DNA of 64,000 nt from Aquimixticola soesokkakensis (GTDB lineage: Bacteria; Pseudomonadota; Alphaproteobacteria; Rhodobacterales; Rhodobacteraceae): assembly GCF_900172375.1 (NCBI RefSeq), contig NZ_FWFS01000007.1:124001-188000 (forward strand), written 5' to 3'. Below are positions 49,124-58,157 of the stretch, piece by piece. Below the pieces are notes generated by a model, which saw only the letters and a list, made by a program, of their open reading frames with translations, made no database searches and was not told the DNA's origin. The position numbers and the translations under genes are program-made. How positions within the stretch are numbered: the first letter of the stretch is position 1; every line of letters starts with the position of its first letter.

Positions 49124-51136
49124 ATGTTCGACAAGATCGCAATCGCGAACCGCGGGGAAATTGCCTGTCGGGTGATCAAAACAGCGCGCAAGATGGGGAT
49201 CAAAACCGTTGCGCTGTATTCGGACGCCGACCGGCGGGCGCTGCATGTGCAGATGGCCGATGAGGCGATCCACATCGGTCCCTCGCCTGCAAACCAGTCC
49301 TACATCGTCATCGACAAGGTGATGGAAGCGGTAAAAGCCTCCGGCGCGCAGGCCGTGCATCCGGGCTATGGGTTCTTGTCGGAAAATGCGAAATTTGCCG
49401 AAGCTCTGTCGGCCGCCGGCGTTGCCTTTGTCGGCCCGCCTGTGGGGGCCATCGAGGCGATGGGCGACAAGATCACGTCGAAAAAGCTGGCGCAGGAGGC
49501 CGGTGTCAGCACTGTTCCGGGCTACATGGGATTGATCAATGACGCCGAAGAGGCGGTGAAAATTTCCGGCGAAATCGGCTATCCGGTGATGATCAAGGCC
49601 TCTGCGGGGGGCGGCGGCAAGGGCATGCGCATCGCCTGGAATGACGCCGAGGCGCGCGAGGGGTTTCAGTCGTCGAAAAACGAAGCCGCCAGCAGCTTTG
49701 GCGATGATCGGATTTTCATCGAGAAGTTCGTGACCCAACCGCGCCACATCGAAATTCAGGTGCTGTGTGACGCCCATGGCAACGGCATCTATCTGGCCGA
49801 GCGCGAATGTTCGATCCAGCGACGCAACCAGAAGGTCATCGAAGAAGCGCCCTCGCCCTTTCTTGACGATGCGACCCGCAAGGCGATGGGGGAGCAGGCG
49901 GTCGCATTGGCGCAAGCCGTGGGCTACACCTCTGCGGGGACTGTGGAATTCATCGTCGACGGCGATCGCAACTTCTACTTTCTTGAAATGAATACGCGGT
50001 TGCAGGTGGAACACCCTGTGACCGAGTTGATCACGGGCATCGATCTGGTCGAACAGATGATCCGCGTTGCCCATGGCCAGCCGCTGTCGATCACCCAGGA
50101 AGATGTAAAAATCAACGGCTGGGCGATGGAATGCCGCCTCTACGCCGAAGATCCCTATCGCAACTTTTTGCCCTCTATCGGGCGGCTTACCCGCTATCGC
50201 CCCCCTGCCGAGGTGGTCGAGGAGACCCGCGTCGTGCGCAACGACACAGGCGTCTATGAGGGGGGCGAAATTTCGATGTTCTACGATCCGATGATTGCCA
50301 AACTGTGCACCTGGGGACCGTCACGACCTGAAGCCATCGAACATATGCGCCACGCGCTGGACGCCTTCGAGGTCGAGGGTATCGGGCACAACCTGCCGTT
50401 CCTGTCGGCCGTGATGGATCATGCGAAATTCGGTGCGGGCGACATCACCACGGCCTTCATTGCCGAGGAATACCCCGAGGGCTTCGAGGGGGCGACATTG
50501 CCCGAGGCGCATGTGGATCGTATCGCCGCCGCCTGCGCTGCGATGTATCGCATGTCGGAAATCCGCCGTACCCGCGTGTCGGGGCGCATGGACAACCACG
50601 AACGCCATGTTGCGGCCGATTGGGTGGTGCAGGTCAGCGGCCATGGCACGCCCGCGCGCGATATTGTGGTGCATATCGATGCCGACAAGGCCGGAGCATT
50701 CGTGTCGGTGGCAGGAAAATCCCTGCGCGTCGAGGGCGATTGGGTGCCCGGCGCGAGCCTTGCGCAGATGACGCTCGATGGCGCGCCCTTGACGCTCAAG
50801 CTCGCGAAATTGCCCGGCGGCTTTCGGGTGCGCAATCGCGGTGCCGAGCTGAAGGTCTTTGTGCGCAGCCCGCGCGCCGCGGATCTGTCCAGGCATATGT
50901 TGGAAAAGCTGCCGCCCGACACCTCCAAGCTGCTGCTGTGCCCCATGCCGGGGCTGGTGGTGAAAATGGCGGTCGAAGTGGGCGACGAGGTGCAGGACGG
51001 CCAGGCGCTTTGCACGATCGAAGCGATGAAGATGGAAAACATCCTGCGCGCGGAACGGCGTGGAAAAGTCAGCAAAATCAACGCGACGGCGGGCGACAGC
51101 CTTGCGGTTGACGAAGTGATCATGGAGTTCGAGTGA
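49124..51136 (+). CDS. pccA: Propionyl-CoA carboxylase alpha subunit (biotin carboxylase/BCCP)
   Basis: A 670-aa subunit that carboxylates its own biotin with ATP and bicarbonate. The biotin carboxylase part (about residues 1-445) starts [20 protein letters not shown] and has the Gly-rich loop [17 protein letters not shown] and [23 protein letters not shown] linker domain follows (~460-590), then the biotinyl domain with K636 in the EAMKMENIL motif. ATG 49124 is chosen since the family begins here and AGAGGGACGAA lies upstream. It pairs with PccB, with mcm 0.6 kb downstream. Confidence 0.96.
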   Translation: MFDKIAIANRGEIACRVIKTARKMGIKTVALYSDADRRALHVQMADEAIHIGPSPANQSYIVIDKVMEAVKASGAQAVHPGYGFLSENAKFAEALSAAGVAFVGPPVGAIEAMGDKITSKKLAQEAGVSTVPGYMGLINDAEEAVKISGEIGYPVMIKASAGGGGKGMRIAWNDAEAREGFQSSKNEAASSFGDDRIFIEKFVTQPRHIEIQVLCDAHGNGIYLAERECSIQRRNQKVIEEAPSPFLDDATRKAMGEQAVALAQAVGYTSAGTVEFIVDGDRNFYFLEMNTRLQVEHPVTELITGIDLVEQMIRVAHGQPLSITQEDVKINGWAMECRLYAEDPYRNFLPSIGRLTRYRPPAEVVEETRVVRNDTGVYEGGEISMFYDPMIAKLCTWGPSRPEAIEHMRHALDAFEVEGIGHNLPFLSAVMDHAKFGAGDITTAFIAEEYPEGFEGATLPEAHVDRIAAACAAMYRMSEIRRTRVSGRMDNHERHVAADWVVQVSGHGTPARDIVVHIDADKAGAFVSVAGKSLRVEGDWVPGASLAQMTLDGAPLTLKLAKLPGGFRVRNRGAELKVFVRSPRAADLSRHMLEKLPPDTSKLLLCPMPGLVVKMAVEVGDEVQDGQALCTIEAMKMENILRAERRGKVSKINATAGDSLAVDEVIMEFE

Positions 51137-51152
51137 CCGGTTCCAACGATCT

Positions 51153-51659
51153 CTACTCGCCAAGCTGCTCGATGCGCGCTGCGTATCGGGCAAGCTCCAG
51201 CGCGCGGACTTCCAACAGCCCCCCCGTGCCGTCGCGGATCTCCTGTTGGCGCAGGGGTGTTTTATCGATGGCGCGGGTGATTTCGCGCACGTCCCAAGGG
51301 GTTGGCTTGCGCAGCATCACCTGCGCGTCCTTGTCGATCACCACCAGCGCAAAGCCGCGCGGTCGCAGCTTGGTGCGCAGCTCGGAACGTTCGTCCGGGT
51401 CGGTGTCGGCGATAACCACCACATCGCGCGCGGCCAGCGCATCGGGACGTGCGGCCAGAAGCGCAAGCTGTTCGGTAAAGCTTGGGTCAAGCGGGCTGTC
51501 GGCAAAGACCACCACGGGGCGTGCGACCCATTTCAGATCGTCAAGCGCCACTTGGGTCCCGTCGAAAACGTCAAGCGTCTCTGGCAGGATGGCCTCCTGC
51601 GCGTCGACGGCAAGCGGCGCTGTGATCACGGCCACCGCCAAGAGCAAAGATTTGAACAT
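51153..51659 (-). CDS. DUF4174 domain protein, exported
   Basis: A 168-aa protein on the strand opposite to pccA and mcm. The signal peptide is about residues 1-20 ([20 protein letters not shown]). The mature part is thioredoxin-like without a CXXC ([71 protein letters not shown]), matching DUF4174. Function unknown. The ATG at 51659 has a GGGAGG site; the reading frame stays open far upstream (to 53174) only because it runs antisense to mcm. It interrupts the pccA-mcm spacing on the other strand. Confidence 0.82.
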   Translation of the reverse strand: MFKSLLLAVAVITAPLAVDAQEAILPETLDVFDGTQVALDDLKWVARPVVVFADSPLDPSFTEQLALLAARPDALAARDVVVIADTDPDERSELRTKLRPRGFALVVIDKDAQVMLRKPTPWDVREITRAIDKTPLRQQEIRDGTGGLLEVRALELARYAARIEQLGE

Positions 51660-51737
51660 CGTGCCTCCCATTCCTCTCAATATAGGGACGGAATGGCGCG
51701 GGCAGAAGGGCCATGCGCCCGAGGGGAGGAGAAAACC

Positions 51738-53864
51738 ATGACCGACCGGAACGCTTGGGAGGCGCTGGCCCAGAAAGAACTGCGGGGCAAGCCGCGTGAA
51801 AGCCTCGAGTGGGAGACGCTGGAGGGCATCCGCGTCAAGCCGCTGTACGGCGAGGATGATTTGGCGGGCATGGACCACCTTGGCGGCACGCCGGGGGTGG
51901 CACCGTTCACGCGCGGTGTGCGCGCAACCATGTATGCCGGGCGCCCCTGGACCATCCGCCAGTATGCGGGCTTTTCCACCGCCGAAGAAAGCAACGCCTT
52001 TTATCGCCGCGCGCTTGCCGCGGGGCAGCAGGGGGTTTCTGTGGCTTTCGATCTGGCAACGCACCGCGGCTACGACAGCGATCATCCGCGCGTCGTCGGG
52101 GATGTGGGCAAGGCGGGCGTGGCGATCGACAGCGTCGAGGATATGAAGGTACTGTTTGACGGCATCCCGCTGGATAAAGTCAGCGTTTCCATGACGATGA
52201 ACGGCGCGGTGATCCCGATTCTGGCCAATTTTATCGTGACGGGCGAAGAGCAGGGCCATGATCGCGCGGTGCTGTCGGGGACGATCCAGAACGATATCCT
52301 CAAGGAATTCATGGTCCGCAACACCTATATCTATCCGCCCGACCCCTCGATGCGGATCATCGCGGATATCATCGAATATACGTCTGCGCAGATGCCGAAA
52401 TTCAACTCGATCTCGATTTCCGGCTACCACATGCAGGAGGCGGGCGCGAACCTCGTGCAGGAGCTTGCTTTCACGCTGGCCGACGGGCGCGAATATGTGC
52501 GCGCGGCGATTGCGCGCGGCATGGATGTCGATGTGTTCGCAGGGCGCTTGTCGTTCTTTTTCGCCATCGGCATGAATTTTTTCATGGAAGCGGCCAAGCT
52601 GCGCGCCGCGCGGCTGCTTTGGAGCCGTGTGATGGATGAATTCGACCCCAAAAAGCCCGGCTCGAAAATGCTGCGCACCCATTGCCAGACCTCTGGTGTC
52701 AGCTTGCAAGAACAAGATCCCTACAACAACGTGATCCGCACGGCCTATGAGGCGATGTCGGCGGTGCTGGGGGGCACACAAAGCCTGCACACCAACGCGC
52801 TGGATGAGGCGATTGCGCTGCCCACCGACTTCTCTGCCCGCATTGCGCGCAACACCCAGTTGATTTTGCAGGAAGAAACTGGTGTGACCAATGTCGTCGA
52901 TCCCCTTGCGGGCAGCTATTATGTCGAAAGCCTGACGGCGGAATTGGCGGATAAAGCCTGGGCGCTGATGGAAGAAGTCGAGCAAATGGGCGGCATGACC
53001 AAGGCCGTCGCCTCCGGCATGCCCAAACTGCGGATCGAAGAAACCGCCGCGCGGCGTCAGGCGGGAATTGATCGCGGCACCGAAGTCATTGTCGGCGTGA
53101 ACAAATACCGCAAGGACAATGAAGACCCGATCGACATTCTGGACGTGGACAACGTGGCGGTGCGCGTGTCGCAAGTCGCGCGCCTGGAGCGCATTCGCGC
53201 CACGCGCGACGAGGCGCAGGTCGCACGGACGCTGGGCGACCTCGAAGCCGCCGCCAGCAGTGGAACAGGCAACCTCTTGGCCTTGGCGGTCGAGGCCGCG
53301 CGCGCGCGCGCAACCGTGGGAGAGATTTCAATGGCGATGGAAAAATCCTTTGGCCGCCACCGCGCGGAGGTCAAGACCCTCGCCGGTGTCTATGGCGCGG
53401 CCTACGAGGGCGATGAAGGCTTTGCACAAATCCAGAAAGACGTTGAAATATTTGCCGAAAAAGAGGGCCGCCGCCCGCGTATGCTGGTCGTTAAAATGGG
53501 TCAGGACGGGCATGATCGCGGCGCCAAGGTGATCGCCACCGCCTTTGCTGATATCGGCTTTGACGTGGACGTCGGGCCGCTGTTCCAGACCCCTGAAGAG
53601 GCCGCGCAGGATGCCATCGACAATGATGTGCATATCGTCGGGATTTCGTCGCAGGCAGCGGGTCACAAGACCCTCGCGCCAAAGCTGATCGAGGCGTTGC
53701 AGGCGGAAGGGGCGGGGGAAATCATCGTCATCTGCGGGGGCGTCATCCCGCAGCAAGACTATGATTTCCTGTACAAATCCGGCGTCAAAGCGATTTTCGG
53801 CCCGGGAACGAATATTCCCGAGGCGGCCCGGAAAATCCTTGATCTGATTTCAAGCGCCCCGTGA
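51738..53864 (+). CDS. Methylmalonyl-CoA mutase
   Basis: A 708-aa adenosylcobalamin-dependent mutase that isomerises (R)-methylmalonyl-CoA to succinyl-CoA. The substrate barrel (about residues 1-550) has [40 protein letters not shown] and [19 protein letters not shown]. The B12-binding domain has [20 protein letters not shown] with the cobalt-ligand H592 and a later [16 protein letters not shown]. The length fits the single-chain large-subunit form. ATG 51738 has a GAGGGGAGGAG site. It completes the PccA/PccB route; no epimerase gene is in the window. Confidence 0.96.
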   Translation: MTDRNAWEALAQKELRGKPRESLEWETLEGIRVKPLYGEDDLAGMDHLGGTPGVAPFTRGVRATMYAGRPWTIRQYAGFSTAEESNAFYRRALAAGQQGVSVAFDLATHRGYDSDHPRVVGDVGKAGVAIDSVEDMKVLFDGIPLDKVSVSMTMNGAVIPILANFIVTGEEQGHDRAVLSGTIQNDILKEFMVRNTYIYPPDPSMRIIADIIEYTSAQMPKFNSISISGYHMQEAGANLVQELAFTLADGREYVRAAIARGMDVDVFAGRLSFFFAIGMNFFMEAAKLRAARLLWSRVMDEFDPKKPGSKMLRTHCQTSGVSLQEQDPYNNVIRTAYEAMSAVLGGTQSLHTNALDEAIALPTDFSARIARNTQLILQEETGVTNVVDPLAGSYYVESLTAELADKAWALMEEVEQMGGMTKAVASGMPKLRIEETAARRQAGIDRGTEVIVGVNKYRKDNEDPIDILDVDNVAVRVSQVARLERIRATRDEAQVARTLGDLEAAASSGTGNLLALAVEAARARATVGEISMAMEKSFGRHRAEVKTLAGVYGAAYEGDEGFAQIQKDVEIFAEKEGRRPRMLVVKMGQDGHDRGAKVIATAFADIGFDVDVGPLFQTPEEAAQDAIDNDVHIVGISSQAAGHKTLAPKLIEALQAEGAGEIIVICGGVIPQQDYDFLYKSGVKAIFGPGTNIPEAARKILDLISSAP

Positions 53865-53884
53865 GGGGGCGCGAAATTGCCCCC
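53865..53884. terminator. Short hairpin between mcm and nhaA
   Basis: GGGGGC (53865-53870) and GCCCCC (53879-53884) form a 6-bp stem with an 8-nt loop in the 32-bp gap between the convergent genes; no T run. Confidence 0.35.
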
Positions 53885-53896
53885 CGCCCTACGGGC

Positions 53897-55135
53897 TCAG
53901 GCGCTTTCATGTTGGCGTTGCGGTTCGATGTCCAGCCGTGCCTCTGTTTCGCCGCGCGCGATGGCGGCCTGCTGTTCTTGGCTGAGAGGGGCAAGGCGCA
54001 GGATCAGATAGCCGATCACGGCGGAACCGATCGAGCCTGTCAGCACACCGATGCGCACTTGGTTCATAAGGTCGGTGCTTGAATAGGAGAGCCCGCCGAT
54101 GAACAGCGACATGGTAAAGCCGATCCCCGCCAGCACCGCGACGCCGTAAACCTGCCGCCATGTTGCGCCAAAGGGCTTGCGGGCGATCCCGAATTTGATC
54201 AGCAACCACGTGGTGCCAAACACCCCGAGCTGCTTGCCCACAAAGAGGCCCAAAGCGACGCCAAGCACGATCGGATTGCCGTAGATGGACCAGCGAAAGC
54301 CGCTCAAAACGACTCCTGCATTGGCCAGAACGAAAATCGGGACAATCAGGAAAAACACATAGGGCGAGAGCGCATTTTCAAGCGCATGGGCCGGCGATTT
54401 GCCCCATTTGTCGCGCATGGGGATGAAGAAGGCGGTGATCACACCCGCCAAGGTCGCCTCGATTCCCGACTGTAAGATCAACACCCAAAGAACGATGCCA
54501 AGCATGATGATCAACGCGGGACGGTGGATCGCTGCGCGGTTGAGATACCACATGAAAAACAACGGGATGATCGCTAGGAACAGGTAATCGACCTGCAAAT
54601 CGCTGGCATAGAAAAACGCGATGATGAGAATGGCGCCGAGGTCGTCAAGGATGGCGAGCGTCAGCAAAAACACCCGCAAGGACCCGGGCAGCCGTTGTCC
54701 CACCAAGGCCATGACGCCCACCGCGAATGCGATGTCGGTGGCCGAAGGGATGGCCCAGCCCGACAGCGTATCGGCGCTATGCCAATTTATGGCGGCAAAG
54801 ATCAGCGCGGGCACCATCATCCCACCCAAGGCGGCGACGCCGGGCAGGACGATATCTGACGGGTTGCGCAGTTTTCCTTCTAGGCGCTCGCGTTTCAATT
54901 CCAGGCCCACAAGCAGGAAAAACACCGCCATTAACCCGTCGTTGATCCACAATAACAACGACTTGGAAAGCTCCGCATCCCCGAGGGCGATGGTGAAAGG
55001 TGCCGATAAAAGCCCCTCGTAATAGGGGTAGAGCGACGAGTTGGCGATGGCGAGCGCCGCAACGGCTGAAGCGACAAGCACAAGGCCGCCGGCTGTGTCG
55101 CTGTCGAAAAAATCCTCAAGGGAACGAAGGAGCAT
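53897..55135 (-). CDS. nhaA: Na+/H+ antiporter NhaA
   Basis: A 412-aa inner-membrane antiporter exporting Na+ in exchange for protons. The N-terminal FFDSDTAGGLVLVASAVAAL and NDGLMAVFFLLVGLELKRE are diagnostic, as are the helix-4 region IPSATDIAFAVGVMALVGQR and the ion-binding Asp pair in LLTLAILDDLGAILIIAFFY. The C-terminal tail is charged. It converges on mcm and is divergent from the GNAT gene. Confidence 0.95.
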   Translation of the reverse strand: MLLRSLEDFFDSDTAGGLVLVASAVAALAIANSSLYPYYEGLLSAPFTIALGDAELSKSLLLWINDGLMAVFFLLVGLELKRERLEGKLRNPSDIVLPGVAALGGMMVPALIFAAINWHSADTLSGWAIPSATDIAFAVGVMALVGQRLPGSLRVFLLTLAILDDLGAILIIAFFYASDLQVDYLFLAIIPLFFMWYLNRAAIHRPALIIMLGIVLWVLILQSGIEATLAGVITAFFIPMRDKWGKSPAHALENALSPYVFFLIVPIFVLANAGVVLSGFRWSIYGNPIVLGVALGLFVGKQLGVFGTTWLLIKFGIARKPFGATWRQVYGVAVLAGIGFTMSLFIGGLSYSSTDLMNQVRIGVLTGSIGSAVIGYLILRLAPLSQEQQAAIARGETEARLDIEPQRQHESA

Positions 55136-55298
55136 TGTATTTGGGATCTTTCTCTATTTTGTTGCACTGCAAAATGGCCGAATGGCGTTGAAATTCAACG
55201 CCCTTCGCGCAGGTTGAGATGTGCAGATTTGCACCGATGGGAAATTTTAGGCCGCACATGTGTGTGCGCAGGGCACGAGAGCCGGAAAGAATGACACG

Positions 55299-55790
55299 AT
55301 GCTGATCAGAGATGTTCAAACGCGCGATATTGAGGCCCTGCGGGCGATCATGGCGCCTGTGATCCGCGAGACCACCGCCTCATTTTCCGACGAAGAGCGT
55401 TCGCCGGAGGGGTGGCGCGCGATGATTGCCGCCCGTGCAGAGGCCGACCGCCCGTTTGTGGTGGCCGAGATCGACGGGATTTGCGCGGGCTATGCCACTT
55501 ACGATCAGTTTCGCGCTGGGAATTCCGGCTATCGCTTTACGATGGAACATTCGGTTTATCTGGCCCCTGTTGCGCAGGGCAAAGGGGCTGGGCGGGCGTT
55601 GATGCATCGGCTGGAAGAGCACGCGCGCCGCCATGATATCCACTCCCTGATTGCAGGGATTGATGCGCAAAACATCGGGTCTATTGCCTTCCATCAAGCG
55701 CTTGGCTTTGAGAAATCCGGCCTTGTCGCGCAGTCGGGCTATAAATTCGGGCGCTGGCTGGACCTGCAATTCATGCAGAAATTCCTCTGA
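55299..55790 (+). CDS. GNAT N-acetyltransferase, phosphinothricin acetyltransferase-like
   Basis: A 163-aa acetyltransferase of the Pat/YncA-like group: IRDVQTRDIEALRAIMAPVI at the N-terminus, VYLAPVAQGKGAGRALMHRL as acetyl-CoA-binding motif A (about residues 86-105), then HSLIAGIDAQNIGSIAFHQA and LGFEKSGLVAQSGYKFGRWL. Relatives acetylate methionine sulfoximine, phosphinothricin or related amino-acid analogues; the natural substrate is unknown. ATG 55299 is in frame and preceded by GGAAAG; the ATG at 55291 is in another frame. Confidence 0.88.
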   Translation: MLIRDVQTRDIEALRAIMAPVIRETTASFSDEERSPEGWRAMIAARAEADRPFVVAEIDGICAGYATYDQFRAGNSGYRFTMEHSVYLAPVAQGKGAGRALMHRLEEHARRHDIHSLIAGIDAQNIGSIAFHQALGFEKSGLVAQSGYKFGRWLDLQFMQKFL

Positions 55791-55862
55791 TCACAGCTTG
55801 TTTTTGTGATGGCGTCATTGCGCGGGCTGACAGTCGGCGTCGGGCAGTCTAAGGTAGCGCCC

Positions 55863-56546
55863 ATGTCGATTTGGACCCGCATATTGGACGCAATTGCAGC
55901 GCTGCGCGCAGGCGAAAGCCTGTCGATGGTGTTTGAGAAACTGCGCAATGCCCCTGAAAAACGGGTGGGCTTTGCCATTGCCGTGATCGGTTTGGGCGCG
56001 AAAATGGCCAAGGCCGACGGGCAGGTGACCCGCGCCGAAGTCACCGCCTTTCGTGAGGTCTTTGCGATTGCGCCTGCGGATGAGGCGGCAGCGGCGCGGG
56101 TGTTCAATCTTGCGCGCCACGATGTGGCGGGGTTCGAGGACTACGCGCGCTCTGTCAAACGCATGTTCGGGGACGACTGCGCGCCCCTGTGTGATCTGCT
56201 CGAAGGTTTGTTCCACATCGCGCTGGCCGATGGCGATTATCACGAAGCCGAAGATGCCTATCTGGCGCGGGTGGCCGAGATTTTCGCCATCCCCGAGGTG
56301 AAATTTCGCGCGATGCGCGCGCGGCTGGTGCCCGATGCCACCCCCGATCCCTACGCGGTCTTGGGCGTGAGCCCCGACATGAACCTCGCCCAGATCAAAC
56401 GTGCCTGGCATGCAGCGGTCATCGACAGCCATCCTGACCGGATGATTGCGCGCGGGGTTCCCGAAGAGGCGGTGCGCATGGCCAATGATCGCATGGCCAA
56501 ACTCAATGCCGCTTGGGAAGAGATCGAGGCGGTTCACGCCGCCTGA
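55863..56546 (+). CDS. TerB/DnaJ domain protein, DjlA-like co-chaperone
   Basis: A 227-aa protein with a TerB-like helical domain (about residues 35-140; FAIAVIGLGAKMAKADGQVT, LLEGLFHIALADGDYHEAED) and a C-terminal J domain (about 160-225; DPYAVLGVSPDMNLAQIKRA, HAAVIDSHPDRM with the HPD tripeptide). This order is that of DjlA-family co-chaperones that stimulate DnaK, but the N-terminal membrane helix of enterobacterial DjlA is missing. ATG 55863 (MSIWTRILDAIAAL) is the family start. It converges on ppx. Confidence 0.9.
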   Translation: MSIWTRILDAIAALRAGESLSMVFEKLRNAPEKRVGFAIAVIGLGAKMAKADGQVTRAEVTAFREVFAIAPADEAAAARVFNLARHDVAGFEDYARSVKRMFGDDCAPLCDLLEGLFHIALADGDYHEAEDAYLARVAEIFAIPEVKFRAMRARLVPDATPDPYAVLGVSPDMNLAQIKRAWHAAVIDSHPDRMIARGVPEEAVRMANDRMAKLNAAWEEIEAVHAA

Positions 56547-56552
56547 GCATCT

Positions 56553-58106
56553 TTAGCGCTGGATGATTTCTGGCGTCACCGAAAGCGCGTTTGCCAAGGA
56601 ATTGAAGCGCGCCAGTGTCACCTCGCCAAAGAGATCACGCGCCTCCGCCGAGAGCACCAAGCGCAGAACTTTTTTCTTTGGAAACAACTGGATGTTCGCC
56701 ATTGCTTCGGGATCGTCGCAGGCAAACATCGCGCCAAACCGCATCGCTTTTCCCAAGACTTCCGCCCGCTTGATCGCGGTCGGGTCGAGCAGGGCGATGA
56801 GGGATTCAAAGGGGGTGCCATCGCGCGAATTCTTGTAGCGATGCAGCAGCGCCAGACCTAAAAAGATGCGCTCCTCGTGGTCGAGACCGCCCAGGTTGGC
56901 GCGGGTCGCATTGTCAAAACAGACTTCCGCGCGATAGTCGGGATGGGCCCGCCACGTCACGTCATGCAACAGGCAGGCTGCCTTCACGAGGCGCTTTTGG
57001 TCCTCTGAGGCGGATTTGAAAATCGGAGAGATAAACGCAAAGAGCTTTTTGCCAAAGCCCGGATTGCGCGCGTCTTTCATTTCGGCAAAGCGGCAGGATT
57101 CGATCAGCGGATCACGCGCGCGGGCGCGCGCGGGCATTTGTTCGTACAGCAACCCCTCGCGGATGCCATAGGAAGAAATGCAGATTTCCTTGGGTTTGAA
57201 AGTGGTGACAAGCTGTCCAAGGACCTCCGCGGCCAGCGGCACCAATGCCATCCGCGCGGCCGAAGTGCCGGTCTTGGCGCGCAGCTCGTCCATGTTCGAT
57301 GCGCGGATAAACTTCAACGTGGCCGAAAGGCTTTTGCGCGAAATCCGGTATTCATGTAAAACATGCAGCGGATAGCCGCGCCGTTCCATGTCGATGCGGG
57401 CAATCGCGCGCCACGAGCCGCCCACCAGAAAAATACGTTTGTTATCAGTGCCCATCGTGTCGGCGAGGCCGTCGATAATGGGTTTGATATGGGTCTTTAG
57501 CCCTTTGCGCCCGCCTTTTATGTCTTGCAGTTTTAGGGGGCCAAGGGGGGAAGTCACCCGTTTGCCGACATGGCCTGCGTGCAATTCGGCAAGCTCCATG
57601 GACGAGCCGCCGATGTCGCAAATCAACCCGTCGGCTTCGGGCCAGCCCAACAGTACGCCCTGCGCGGACAGGCGGGCCTCCTCTTCGCCGTCGATCACCC
57701 AAAGCGGCAGGCCCGTCTCGCGCAAAATCTCCTCGCGAAAGGCAGGGCCATCAGAGGCTTCGCGCATGGCGGCGGTCGCAACAGCGGTGAGCGGTGGAAT
57801 GCCCATCCCTTCGGCCAGCTTTTGAAACCGCTTGAGCGCGGCCATGGCGCGGCGTTTGCCTTCGGGGTTGAGATGACCGGTTTCGCCCAGTCCCGCGCCA
57901 AGCCCACAGAGGATTTTTTCATTGTAAAAATAGGCGGGTGAGCGCGCCGCGCCGTCAAAGACCACCATCCGCACCGAATTGGAGCCGACATCGACCACGC
58001 CCACGCGCGACAGGGCGCGCGCGCTTTCATCGAGAAAAAGCGGGCGACCGAAGGGCCCCCAATCTTCGCCGCTGGTCGGCGTTTCGGGTTCGGTCTGGCT
58101 GGTCAC
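56553..58106 (-). CDS. ppx: Exopolyphosphatase / pppGpp phosphohydrolase, Ppx/GppA family
   Basis: A 517-aa ASKHA-fold phosphatase that removes terminal phosphate from polyphosphate or pppGpp. The phosphate-1 loop is VGVVDVGSNSVRMVVFDG (about residues 36-53) and phosphate-2 is GLICDIGGSSMELAELHAG. An HD-like helical part is indicated by LVKAACLLHDVTWRAHPDYR (about residues 367-386). A Pro/Glu-rich N-terminal extension (~33 aa) precedes the domain. It follows ppk1 after 51 bp on the same strand, pairing polyphosphate synthesis and breakdown. Confidence 0.94.
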   Translation of the reverse strand: MTSQTEPETPTSGEDWGPFGRPLFLDESARALSRVGVVDVGSNSVRMVVFDGAARSPAYFYNEKILCGLGAGLGETGHLNPEGKRRAMAALKRFQKLAEGMGIPPLTAVATAAMREASDGPAFREEILRETGLPLWVIDGEEEARLSAQGVLLGWPEADGLICDIGGSSMELAELHAGHVGKRVTSPLGPLKLQDIKGGRKGLKTHIKPIIDGLADTMGTDNKRIFLVGGSWRAIARIDMERRGYPLHVLHEYRISRKSLSATLKFIRASNMDELRAKTGTSAARMALVPLAAEVLGQLVTTFKPKEICISSYGIREGLLYEQMPARARARDPLIESCRFAEMKDARNPGFGKKLFAFISPIFKSASEDQKRLVKAACLLHDVTWRAHPDYRAEVCFDNATRANLGGLDHEERIFLGLALLHRYKNSRDGTPFESLIALLDPTAIKRAEVLGKAMRFGAMFACDDPEAMANIQLFPKKKVLRLVLSAEARDLFGEVTLARFNSLANALSVTPEIIQR

Positions 58107-58157
58107 GGGTGATTCCTGTTCATTGCTGTCGACGTTAAGCGCGCCACTGGCGCAAGG

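Noticed and set aside
51153-53174. Very long open frame (673 codons) antisense to methylmalonyl-CoA mutase
   Set aside because: Only its C-terminal 168 codons (DUF4174, with signal peptide and ribosome binding site) look like a protein. The rest mirrors mcm codons in a GC-rich genome.
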